A DNA stretch of 9,560 nt. It comes from JAYUKV01 sp043764135 (GTDB lineage Bacteria; Patescibacteriota; JACMRA01). The translations under genes and the position numbers were made by a program. The notes beneath the pieces are model-generated. The model was not told where the DNA came from, did no database searches, and saw only the letters and a program-made list of their open reading frames with translations. Positions 1 to 5,521 of this stretch are shown here, piece after piece (positions within the stretch are counted from its first letter, which is position 1; each line of letters begins with the position of its first letter). The DNA lies in contig JAYUKV010000112.1 of the NCBI GenBank assembly GCA_043764135.1, positions 1-9,560 of the forward strand. The letters run 5' to 3'.

Positions 1-103
1 ATCATTACTATATCTCATAAATTTAAGACAGTATAGTTGATTAAAATTAATTGTCCAGTTGTGTTATGGGTTAGCTATAAATCAGTTAAGTCGCCTAATT
101 TCA

Positions 104-238
104 ATGTTTTTGAAAAAAGACAAACAGGAACGACTTTATGAAATCATTGACAGCTTTCAGTTAGACATTGAAAGTAAACTCAACGATTCACAAATCAATT
201 TCTACCACGGTCTAAGAAATCTTTTAGGAGGCAATTAA
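104..238 (+). CDS. Small unrecognised protein, 44 aa, coupled to the next gene
   Basis: I do not recognise this protein. It is short, charged and probably helical (starts MFLKKDKQERLYEIIDSF, ends LRNLLGGN). The ATG at 104 is the only ATG in the frame. The frame stays open upstream to a TGA at 38-40, so a longer form from a rare start is possible. The stop codon TAA (236-238) abuts the ATG of the next gene at 239, and the SD of that next gene lies inside this one, which is the normal layout of translationally coupled genes. A weak -10-like TATAAA at 76-81 lies about 20 bases before the ATG, with no convincing -35. Another short frame (37-141) overlaps its start, so the exact start is uncertain. 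It could also be the C-terminal end of a decayed longer gene. Confidence 0.45.
   Translation: MFLKKDKQERLYEIIDSFQLDIESKLNDSQINFYHGLRNLLGGN
226..231 (+). promoter_or_regulatory. Strong Shine-Dalgarno AGGAGG
   Basis: A perfect AGGAGG lies 7 bases before the ATG at 239. It fixes the start of the 70-aa gene and is the only full-consensus SD in front of a gene in this window; the other genes have weak ones or none. Confidence 0.85.
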
Positions 239-451
239 ATGAATACTGACAAGACTTTCAATCTAGATACTGGTAAAATTTTCACTGATTTTGATTACTA
301 CAATCAAGTAATTGATTTTCAAAATCAAAATGGAATGCGTAGTTTCACGATTAAAGAGCGTTTGCTTATAAACGAAGCTACAGATTTTTACTTGATCCAA
401 GGGAAAATCATAGGAGAACATAAGATTGAATCACTTGCGATCTTTGCATAG
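239..451 (+). CDS. Small unrecognised protein, 70 aa
   Basis: This gene has a consensus AGGAGG 7 bases upstream, an ATG start abutting the stop of the preceding small gene, and an intrinsic terminator 22 bases after its stop, so it is very likely a real expressed gene. The protein begins MNTDKTFNLDTGKIFTDF and is rich in Phe, Tyr, Asp, Ile and Lys. There is no signal peptide, membrane segment, Cys pair or recognisable catalytic motif. Its core (RSFTIKERLLINEATDFYLI) alternates in a way that suggests a small alpha/beta fold. I cannot name a family. The two-gene cassette of very small proteins resembles the size and layout of toxin-antitoxin or small phage/plasmid operons, but nothing in the residues proves that. 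Confidence 0.7.
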   Translation: MNTDKTFNLDTGKIFTDFDYYNQVIDFQNQNGMRSFTIKERLLINEATDFYLIQGKIIGEHKIESLAIFA

Positions 452-473
452 TTAGGTTTCAATGCAAACCCCC

Positions 474-510
474 AAACCAGACTCCTTCGCGGATCTGGTT
501 TTATTTTTTT
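474..510 (+). terminator. Rho-independent terminator of the small-gene cassette
   Basis: An 8-bp stem AAACCAGA (474-481) / TCTGGTTT (494-501) is extended by an inner TCC/GGA helix around a TTCGC loop and followed by TATTTTTTT. It lies just downstream of the stop at 451 and reads in the plus direction. Confidence 0.9.
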
Positions 511-518
511 CCCTTTCT

Positions 519-800
519 CTATCTACCAATTCCCAAACTTGGACTTCCAACTTTCACACCCTTACTAGCCACCTCCAAATCCTTTTCAATCCTCGATGAC
601 CTATCCAAATGAAATGACTTTTTAAGTGTTTTTTTTCATCTGTTGCAATCAATCCTGTTTCTTTGGCTCTTGAACTTGCAACAAGTAAACTTTGTTTTCC
701 ACTTGCTGGGTATGCTTGTTCTGATTGTGAGATTAATTCATTTTTAACTGTTTGACCTTGTGATTTGTAATTTTTGTTGCATAGCCATAATTTAAATATT
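519..800 (-). pseudogene. Frameshifted C-terminal remnant of an unrecognised gene
   Basis: On the minus strand a protein-like frame runs from about 800 (NKNYKSQGQTVKNELISQSE, then YPASGKQSLLASSRAKETG and IATDEKK) to an A8 tract (T8 at 629-636 on the plus strand). Beyond it the same frame degenerates and stops at 554-556. The -1 frame after the A8 gives a clean hydrophilic tail (KKSFHLDRSSRIEKDLEVAS, then SPSLGIGR) with a stop at 519-521. One extra A would restore a single reading frame, so this is either a 1-base deletion in a homopolymer or a -1 slippage site. There is no start codon; the 5' end dissolves into AT-rich sequence near the inverted repeat at 804-828. The Lys/Ser/Gln-rich tail resembles the end of a large DNA-handling or mobilisation protein, but I cannot identify the family. 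Confidence 0.55.
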
Positions 801-803
801 AGT

Positions 804-828
804 AGTTCCGCATAAATTATGCCGAACT
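804..828. repeat. Imperfect inverted repeat, operator-like or hairpin
   Basis: AGTTCCGCATA (804-814) and TATGCCGAACT (818-828) are 11-base arms with one mismatch (C809/C823) around AAT. The repeat ends 7 bases before the -35 of the promoter at 836-864. It may be a dimeric regulator site, a hairpin, or the end of a lost insertion that truncated the minus-strand remnant. Confidence 0.6.
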
Positions 829-835
829 GCCATAT

Positions 836-864
836 TTGAAATTTAATAACAATCTGGGTTTAAT
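836..864 (+). promoter_or_regulatory. Sigma70-type promoter facing the hairpin region
   Basis: TTGAAA (836-841), a 17-base spacer and TTTAAT (859-864) give one mismatch to consensus in each box. Predicted transcription start is about 871. The transcript would begin with a 6-bp hairpin (CAATCT 881-886 / AGATTG 895-900) and run straight into the repeated structured element. No open reading frame follows for about 300 bases, so the product would be non-coding or a long leader of pheT. Confidence 0.45.
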
Positions 865-880
865 AAAAGTCGATTCAGAT

Positions 881-900
881 CAATCTATTTACTCAGATTG
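881..900 (+). other. Hairpin at the 5' end of the predicted non-coding transcript
   Basis: CAATCT (881-886) pairs perfectly with AGATTG (895-900) around an 8-base loop. An alternative, longer pairing uses CAATCTGGGT (851-860, one G-U) with ACTCAGATTG (891-900). The longer stem would only form in a transcript starting upstream of the predicted +1. Confidence 0.4.
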
Positions 901-903
901 CTT

Positions 904-970
904 ATTAATTCTCCTTTCAAGGTTGAAAGGAGTGCCTGAAAGGCGAGGTATGTTCGAAATAACAATTGTT
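904..970 (+). ncRNA. Candidate structured RNA element, copy 1
   Basis: There are three helices. P1 is AATT (907-910) / AATT (964-967), extended by a U-G pair. P2 is CTCCTTTCAA (911-920) / TTGAAAGGAG (923-932), fully complementary. P3 is GCCT (934-937) / AGGC (941-944). They are followed by a conserved single strand GAGGTATGTTCGAAA (945-959). The core (907-967) is about 89 % identical to 8728-8789, and the differences preserve P3 by double compensatory changes. A promoter-like sequence lies upstream at 836-864. It does not match a tRNA, tmRNA, RNase P, SRP RNA, T-box or riboswitch motif that I know. Whether it is a free small RNA, a cis element or a mobile repeat cannot be decided from two copies. 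Confidence 0.55.
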
Positions 971-998
971 ACTAATAAATTTGAAAATTATAAATAAT

Positions 999-1037
999 GT
1001 TGAGACTGAAATAGGAAATGATTCATTTTTGCTCAAC
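999..1037 (+). other. Two-part hairpin between the element and pheT
   Basis: GTTGAG (999-1004) pairs with CTCAAC (1032-1037), enclosing AAATG (1016-1020) / CATTT (1024-1028). No T-run follows, so it does not look like a terminator. It may be part of the same long structured transcript as copy 1. The rest of 1038-1130 shows nothing I can name. Confidence 0.35.
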
Positions 1038-1132
1038 CAGTGAAGCGACACTTTACCATGATACATACAAATTCTCCAAATGAACTTCAATTTATATTAT
1101 CACTAATTTTAGCAGTTGACAATTATAGCAAT

Positions 1133-1161
1133 TTGACTTTTTACCCCAATTCAACGATATT
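1133..1161 (+). promoter_or_regulatory. Candidate promoter of the pheT operon (near-leaderless)
   Basis: TTGACT (1133-1138), a 17-base spacer and GATATT (1156-1161) predict transcription starting within a few bases of the pheT ATG at 1171. A better -35, TTGACA at 1116-1121, lies 17 bases from a poor -10. No SD precedes the ATG, which fits a leaderless message. Confidence 0.4.
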
Positions 1162-1170
1162 TGCAGATAT

Positions 1171-3567
1171 ATGTTATTCCTAAAATCATGGTTATCAGAT
1201 TACATTGATCTTAGTGGAATTGACGATCAGGACCTAGCTGATCTTATCTCCAGAAGAAGTAGTGAAGTAGAAGAAGTCAGAGTAATTACTGACTATTATG
1301 ATAATAAAGTAGTAGTAGGTAAAATCACCAATGTTCAACAACATCCTGAAGTTGATTCTTTAAAGTATTTTGATGTTCAATTGGGTAATATGAATACAAC
1401 TCAGATTGTATCCAAGGCAACTAATGTTCGTGAAGACTTGTTAGTACCTGTTGCTTTACCAGGGGCTAATTTTGCAGGTTTTGTAGTGTCTTCAAAAAAA
1501 TTAAAAGGTATTGAGTCAGTTGGTGTTTGCTTAGGTAAATCAGAATTAAATCTTGAGACTAATTATTCAGCCGGCTTGTATGAACTCAATGATATAGTAA
1601 ATGATAATTCATTAGGAAAGAGTGTTTGTGAAGCTCTTCCTGATTTGTTCAATGGTGACACAATATTTGATATTAAAATATTGCCTGATAAAATAAGTAA
1701 AATCGGTAATCACTTAGGAATGGCAATTGAAATTGCTACAGTTCTAAAAGAGTTTAATAAATTAAGAAAAGAAGCTAAGTCATTAACCCATGGTCCAGAT
1801 CTTGTAGAATTAACCAAGTCTCTTGATACTATAAATATACAAGAGTCAGAGTCCAAGATAGAATTAACAGACACTAACAATTATTCTCAATCATTTGCAA
1901 TGTTCGAAGTAAAATTAGCTAATCAATTCGAGTTAGATTGTAAATTGAGGAGAAGAATGTTTTTGATTGGAGAGAATTTAACTGGAACTATTGCAGATCT
2001 ATCTAACTATATTCAATTAGACCTTGGTCAACCTAGCCACTTCTTTAAAGCTTCTACTTTAAATGCTCAATCTTTAGAAATATCTAAAACTAATATTGAA
2101 ATTCCATTTAATGGTCTTGGCCAGCTTAAGAACACAACGCTACCTATTGGTGTTGATGTATTAAAGAGTAAAGACTCTATGCTTGCAATTCCTGGAGTTA
2201 GCGGTTCTCAAGAATCATCTGTTAGCTATGAAGATACTGATTTGGTTCTAGAGTTAGCTGCTTTTGATTACAGTAAAGTTGCTAAAAACTCTTTTCTATT
2301 AAACTTCAGATCTTCTGCAGCAAAGCTGTATTGTTCTGAAGTTGATCAATACGCATCTATTCTAGCTTTTAAGAGAATTCTAGAACACATCAACCCTCAA
2401 AACATAAAATCAAAGCTTAACTATATCAATAACGCAAACCATTCATTTAAGACTTGGTTAGCATCAATCAACCAACCATTAAAAAAGAATATTGTAGTTG
2501 ATTATAGATACATCAATGATAGATTAGGTAAGAAAAACTATCTTAATGAGATTAATTCATCATTACCATATGTAGGATTTGTTGAATCGAATACTATCAG
2601 GCCTTTTCCATTAGTAAATCTTGTATCTACACAAGAAGATATCACTCGAGAAGTGTCAAGGATTATAGGTTATGATAGTCTTGAAAATGAATATATTACT
2701 ACCACCACTTCAAGAATTGCTAGCGATCAATATTATAATTTTATTAGAATAAAAGAATTAGTTTCATCTTATGGCTTTTACGAAATAGCTACAAGGCCAT
2801 TTATACATGACAAAAAACTTAGCTTAATAGATTCAGATAAAACACTTCTACAATTGTTCAATCCATATAGAGAAGGGGTACTAACTCTGCGTTCTGATCT
2901 CAATATCACCTTATTAGAAACATTAAGTAGTAACTTAAAAGATGGTTTTAAAGACGCCAAATTATTCGAAATCGGAAAAGCATATTACCAAAAAGATATC
3001 AAAGTTATAGAAAACAATTTCTTAGGTCTTGGTCTTGTAGGTGATTATTTTAATACGGTAACAACATTAACTAATGATATTTTAAACAGATTAGAAATGT
3101 CAGAATATTCTAACGTTACAGAACTTATAAGTCTAGGGAATAAAACTAAGTATATTATAAATGATATTGAAGTTGCATCAATAATAGAAGTAAGTAACAA
3201 AGTCAAAAAAATGTTTGACCTACCACTTAACAAAGTTGTGTTAATTATAAATATTACTTTGCCAAATACTATCAATAATTTTCCTGCTTATAAACAGTAT
3301 AAGGATGAGTCTCAATATCCATCAATTAGAAGGTCTTACTCAGTAGTTGTAAACAAAGACTTATCAACAAAAACCATAATCAATGAGATTTTAAAGAGGC
3401 AAAATGACTTTGACATCTATATTGACCCAATTGAAAGAATAGACTATAGTCTGCAAGATAAGCTGCTATTGAATATTAGATATACTTCCAAGGATAAGAC
3501 ATTATCCCAAGACGATATTCAATCAGTTGAAAAATATCTATCTCAATATGAAATCAAGGCAATATAA
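1171..3567 (+). CDS. pheT: Phenylalanine--tRNA ligase beta subunit
   Basis: This is the beta subunit of the cytosolic (alpha-beta)2 enzyme that charges tRNA-Phe; beta binds the tRNA and edits mischarged Tyr-tRNA. The length (798 aa) is normal. The start MLFLKSWLSDYIDLS is the usual PheT N-terminus. Domains in order: tRNA-binding OB fold at about 44-150 (VVVGKITNV, HPEVDSLKYFDVQLG), B3/B4 editing region at about 200-400, B5 at about 438-510 (DYRYINDRLG, then DITREVSRIIGYDSLE near 490), inactive synthetase-like core at about 515-690 (TLRSDLN near 572, FEIGKAYY), and C-terminal FDX-ACB anticodon-binding domain at about 705-798 (QYPSIRRSYSVVVNKD). pheS, normally just upstream, is absent; non-coding DNA lies there instead. 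It heads an operon with the RbfA-like gene and yidC. No SD is visible. Confidence 0.96.
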   Translation: MLFLKSWLSDYIDLSGIDDQDLADLISRRSSEVEEVRVITDYYDNKVVVGKITNVQQHPEVDSLKYFDVQLGNMNTTQIVSKATNVREDLLVPVALPGANFAGFVVSSKKLKGIESVGVCLGKSELNLETNYSAGLYELNDIVNDNSLGKSVCEALPDLFNGDTIFDIKILPDKISKIGNHLGMAIEIATVLKEFNKLRKEAKSLTHGPDLVELTKSLDTINIQESESKIELTDTNNYSQSFAMFEVKLANQFELDCKLRRRMFLIGENLTGTIADLSNYIQLDLGQPSHFFKASTLNAQSLEISKTNIEIPFNGLGQLKNTTLPIGVDVLKSKDSMLAIPGVSGSQESSVSYEDTDLVLELAAFDYSKVAKNSFLLNFRSSAAKLYCSEVDQYASILAFKRILEHINPQNIKSKLNYINNANHSFKTWLASINQPLKKNIVVDYRYINDRLGKKNYLNEINSSLPYVGFVESNTIRPFPLVNLVSTQEDITREVSRIIGYDSLENEYITTTTSRIASDQYYNFIRIKELVSSYGFYEIATRPFIHDKKLSLIDSDKTLLQLFNPYREGVLTLRSDLNITLLETLSSNLKDGFKDAKLFEIGKAYYQKDIKVIENNFLGLGLVGDYFNTVTTLTNDILNRLEMSEYSNVTELISLGNKTKYIINDIEVASIIEVSNKVKKMFDLPLNKVVLIINITLPNTINNFPAYKQYKDESQYPSIRRSYSVVVNKDLSTKTIINEILKRQNDFDIYIDPIERIDYSLQDKLLLNIRYTSKDKTLSQDDIQSVEKYLSQYEIKAI

Positions 3568-3925
3568 AAAAACAGCACCAACCGAAAAAAACTCTCAAAA
3601 AATGCAAGAGTTGATCACCCATGTATCTTACTTCATCCAAACCCAAGAAAAACTTAAAGGTCTTATTATTAATGTTAGAAGTGCAAAATATCATTTTGCA
3701 ACTAACACTCTTAAGATCGGATATACAACAATGGATGGTAAGTATGGAACAGTTAAAGAAAAACTAGTAAAATCAGCAAGAGAATTATCTGATTTTATGT
3801 TCGAACTTAATCTATACAAATTCCCACCTAAAATAGAGTATGTAGTACAAAAAGAAGATTCAAAAATTCTTAAAGTTCAATCAATACTTGATTCTTTAGA
3901 AAAAATTGATAATGATCAGGACTAA
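3548..3925 (+). CDS. rbfA: Ribosome-binding factor A-like protein, 125 aa
   Basis: RbfA is a small KH-fold protein that binds the 30S precursor and helps mature the 5' end of 16S rRNA. The assignment rests on the family pattern: an N-terminal helix after a basic start (MKSRQYKK, then EKNSQKMQELITHVSYFI), a strand LKGLIINVRSAKYH in place of the usual 'ItdV..s.D', a strand TLKIGYTT, a helix with a run like 'lR..l...l.lr..P.l.f' (KSARELSDFMFELNLYKFPP), a final strand KIEYVVQKED and a C-terminal helix (VQSILDSLEKI). It is divergent, so this is a probable rather than certain call. I chose the ATG at 3548, which overlaps pheT by 20 bases; an in-frame TTG at 3527 would add seven residues. Its place between pheT and yidC fits a translation role. 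Confidence 0.6.
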   Translation: MKSRQYKKTAPTEKNSQKMQELITHVSYFIQTQEKLKGLIINVRSAKYHFATNTLKIGYTTMDGKYGTVKEKLVKSARELSDFMFELNLYKFPPKIEYVVQKEDSKILKVQSILDSLEKIDNDQD

Positions 3926-3927
3926 TT

Positions 3928-4968
3928 ATGTGGAATTTTTTATTCTCGGAGTTGATATATAAACCTCAACTTAACATTATCCAGTTTTTATACAATATTA
4001 CTGGAGATATGGGATGGGCAATGTTAATTGTTGCAATCTTTTTTAACCTTTTAGCGTTTAGATGGTTTACTAAGTCATTTTTAAACATGCAAAAGAGACT
4101 TGCTCTTACTCAAGATATCAAAAACATACAACACTATTTCAAAGAAAAAAATAAGCTGATCACTGAAAAGATCGCTGAATTATCCAAGGATACTGCTGCT
4201 AATGAACCAGAAATCAATGAGTTAAGAACTAAGCAAAATGCTGGAGTATTCGACCAACAAAAACTAATGGGAGAGTTAAACAAGAAGTTTAACATACAAG
4301 GTAATTATTCACTAAAGACAATTTTATTACAGCTATGGATCTCAATTGGTTTGTTCTCAATCTTTAAAGATCTAGTAGATAAAAAAGGAATGTTAGACGG
4401 TCTTTATGCTGGATTTTGGAATGGGCAAACTGTAACTAACTTTGGGGATAATATAAAAGCATTTGGCACAATAACTCTTTCTGATTCATTACAAAAAGCA
4501 GGATTGATGTGGTTACCAATAGTAAATGCAATATTTACTGTAATTGCGATGTATTATACTTTTAAGTATACGCAAAAACCAAAAGTTAGAGAAACAACTG
4601 AATTTGAAAAGACTCAATTGGTAAAAATAAAACTCCAAAATGAAAAAGACGGAGTCCCAGACTTGGATCCAGAAAAGATCGCAAGACAATCACAACTTGT
4701 AAACATGTTCTTAGTTCCAGCAATGACTTTTACATTTAACTTTGCTCTTCCAACTGGATTAAATTTATATTACTGTCTTCTATCTATTCTATATTTCCTT
4801 AGAACAATAGGAGCAGATTGGTTTTATAGAAATCACCAATATCAATATATGTTAGATGTGGTTGAAGCTGGTCCAGCTTTCCCTTATGAAGAACATCTTA
4901 ATGAGCTTCATGATGGTAACTTTGATCTAAAAGGCACACCTACTGAGATAATGAATTATAGAAAATAG
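3928..4968 (+). CDS. yidC: YidC/Oxa1-family membrane protein insertase
   Basis: This family inserts and folds membrane proteins, alone or with SecYEG. The 346-residue protein has the five-helix core without the large periplasmic domain of E. coli: TM1 about 28-48 (GDMGWAMLIVAIFFNLLAF), a long charged cytoplasmic hairpin about 50-125 (with MQKRLALTQDIKNIQHYF aligning to the coiled-coil arm), TM2 about 128-147 (LLQLWISIGLFSIF), TM3 about 191-212, and TM4/TM5 about 256-292 with the hallmark LPTGLNLYYCLLSILYFLR. The conserved groove arginine of TM1 (E. coli R366) aligns with Asn40, and the following conserved Pro with Arg45, so the insertion groove is atypical. The gene starts 2 bases after the RbfA-like gene, with a weak AGGA 6 bases before the ATG. 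No jag or rnpA neighbour is present. Confidence 0.9.
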   Translation: MWNFLFSELIYKPQLNIIQFLYNITGDMGWAMLIVAIFFNLLAFRWFTKSFLNMQKRLALTQDIKNIQHYFKEKNKLITEKIAELSKDTAANEPEINELRTKQNAGVFDQQKLMGELNKKFNIQGNYSLKTILLQLWISIGLFSIFKDLVDKKGMLDGLYAGFWNGQTVTNFGDNIKAFGTITLSDSLQKAGLMWLPIVNAIFTVIAMYYTFKYTQKPKVRETTEFEKTQLVKIKLQNEKDGVPDLDPEKIARQSQLVNMFLVPAMTFTFNFALPTGLNLYYCLLSILYFLRTIGADWFYRNHQYQYMLDVVEAGPAFPYEEHLNELHDGNFDLKGTPTEIMNYRK

Positions 4969-4989
4969 GTTTTAATATAATTAATAAAA

Positions 4990-5017
4990 AAACAACTCCA
5001 AATAGGGGTTGTTTTGT
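4990..5017. terminator. Bidirectional terminator between yidC and cytochrome b5
   Basis: AAACAACTCC (4990-4999) pairs with GGGGTTGTTT (5005-5014, one T-G pair) around AAATA. The plus-strand exit reads TTGTTTTGTTTG and the minus-strand exit reads TTGTTTTTTTATTAA, so the hairpin can stop both convergent transcripts. A second weaker hairpin (5032-5038 / 5050-5056) lies on the cytochrome side. Confidence 0.8.
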
Positions 5018-5080
5018 TTGATTATAGATATATAAGTTCTACCATTAAAAACTTATTTTAGAGGTATTACTACTTTAAGT

Positions 5081-5452
5081 TTAGTCAACTAAATCACCTA
5101 TATATAATTCTTTGATTAAAGCTAGATTTTTTTCTGAATTAAATCTACCTCCGGGGTGATTAGGAAATAGATTAGTAATCTCCTTACCACAACCATTGTA
5201 TAACTCTACTCCTCCAGGGTGTTTTGTAACATACGAGGTTAAGTTGTATACTTTTTTATCAACAGCTGTCCAGCATGAGCCTTGAGTCTTGTTTGCTTGA
5301 AGTTGAGATAATGGAATTTTTTTATCATCGCTTACAGTTTTCTGTTCAGTTGCTACAGGCTGTCTATTCATAATTACGACATATGCTGTGTATCCTATTG
5401 CAACAAGTAATAACAAGCCACAGATAGTTCCAATTATTGTTTTCTTATTCAT
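5081..5452 (-). CDS. Membrane-anchored cytochrome b5-like haem protein
   Basis: This is a small haem-binding electron-transfer protein with one N-terminal membrane anchor (about 5-27, TIIGTICGLLLLVAIGYTAY), a polar linker (29-45), and a cytochrome b5 domain exposed outside the membrane (46-123). Family landmarks are CWTAVDKKVYNLTSY (60-74), the first axial-ligand motif HPGG with His78, a CGKE turn (88-91) in place of 'CGkDaT', and a second His99 followed by a helix and the closing IGDL. The second histidine also sits in an HPGG motif, which is unusual. Cys60 and Cys88 could form a disulphide. The ATG is preceded by TTGACT (5501-5496), a 17-base spacer and CACAAT (5478-5473) on the minus strand, overlapping the divergent promoter of the neighbouring gene. 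The redox partner is not in the window. Confidence 0.88.
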   Translation of the reverse strand: MNKKTIIGTICGLLLLVAIGYTAYVVIMNRQPVATEQKTVSDDKKIPLSQLQANKTQGSCWTAVDKKVYNLTSYVTKHPGGVELYNGCGKEITNLFPNHPGGRFNSEKNLALIKELYIGDLVD

Positions 5453-5464
5453 ATGTTAATCTGA

Positions 5465-5493
5465 TTGCAGATATTGTGTAAGATGAGTATAAT
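5465..5493 (+). promoter_or_regulatory. Promoter of the SRPBCC gene
   Basis: TTGCAG (5465-5470), a 17-base spacer and perfect TATAAT (5488-5493) predict a start near 5500 and a leader of about 22 bases made almost only of A and T, without SD. The promoter lies inside the longer open frame, which rules out starts at 5465 or 5483 and supports the ATG at 5522. It overlaps the minus-strand promoter of the cytochrome gene (5473-5501). Confidence 0.75.
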
Positions 5494-5521
5494 TAAGTCA
5501 AATAAAATTAATTTAATTACT

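Noticed and set aside
37..141. Short plus-strand frame ending NFNVFEKRQTGTTL
   Set aside because: Overlaps the coupled small gene in another frame, has only a TTG start after a stop at 34-36 and no SD; at most a fragment of an older gene.
904..970. tRNA or tRNA-like gene, because of GTTCGAA in the conserved tail
   Set aside because: The T-loop-like word has no 5-bp T stem, and there is no acceptor, D-arm or anticodon arm in the right order or spacing.
871..1170. T-box riboswitch controlling pheT
   Set aside because: No AGGGTGGNACCGCG-like antiterminator sequence, no specifier loop that I can identify and no terminator before pheT; copy 2 of the element has no synthetase gene downstream.
3045..3275. 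Minus-strand hydrophobic open frame inside pheT
   Set aside because: Its hydrophobicity comes from the complement of Lys/Asn-rich codons; pheT is continuous through it.
3527..3547. TTG start for the RbfA-like gene
   Set aside because: The ATG at 3548 is in frame, a better codon, and gives the usual short basic N-terminus.
5465..5521. Longer N-terminus of the SRPBCC gene from TTG 5465 or ATG 5483
   Set aside because: The TTGCAG-17-TATAAT promoter lies within this stretch, and the domain homology begins at the ATG at 5522.
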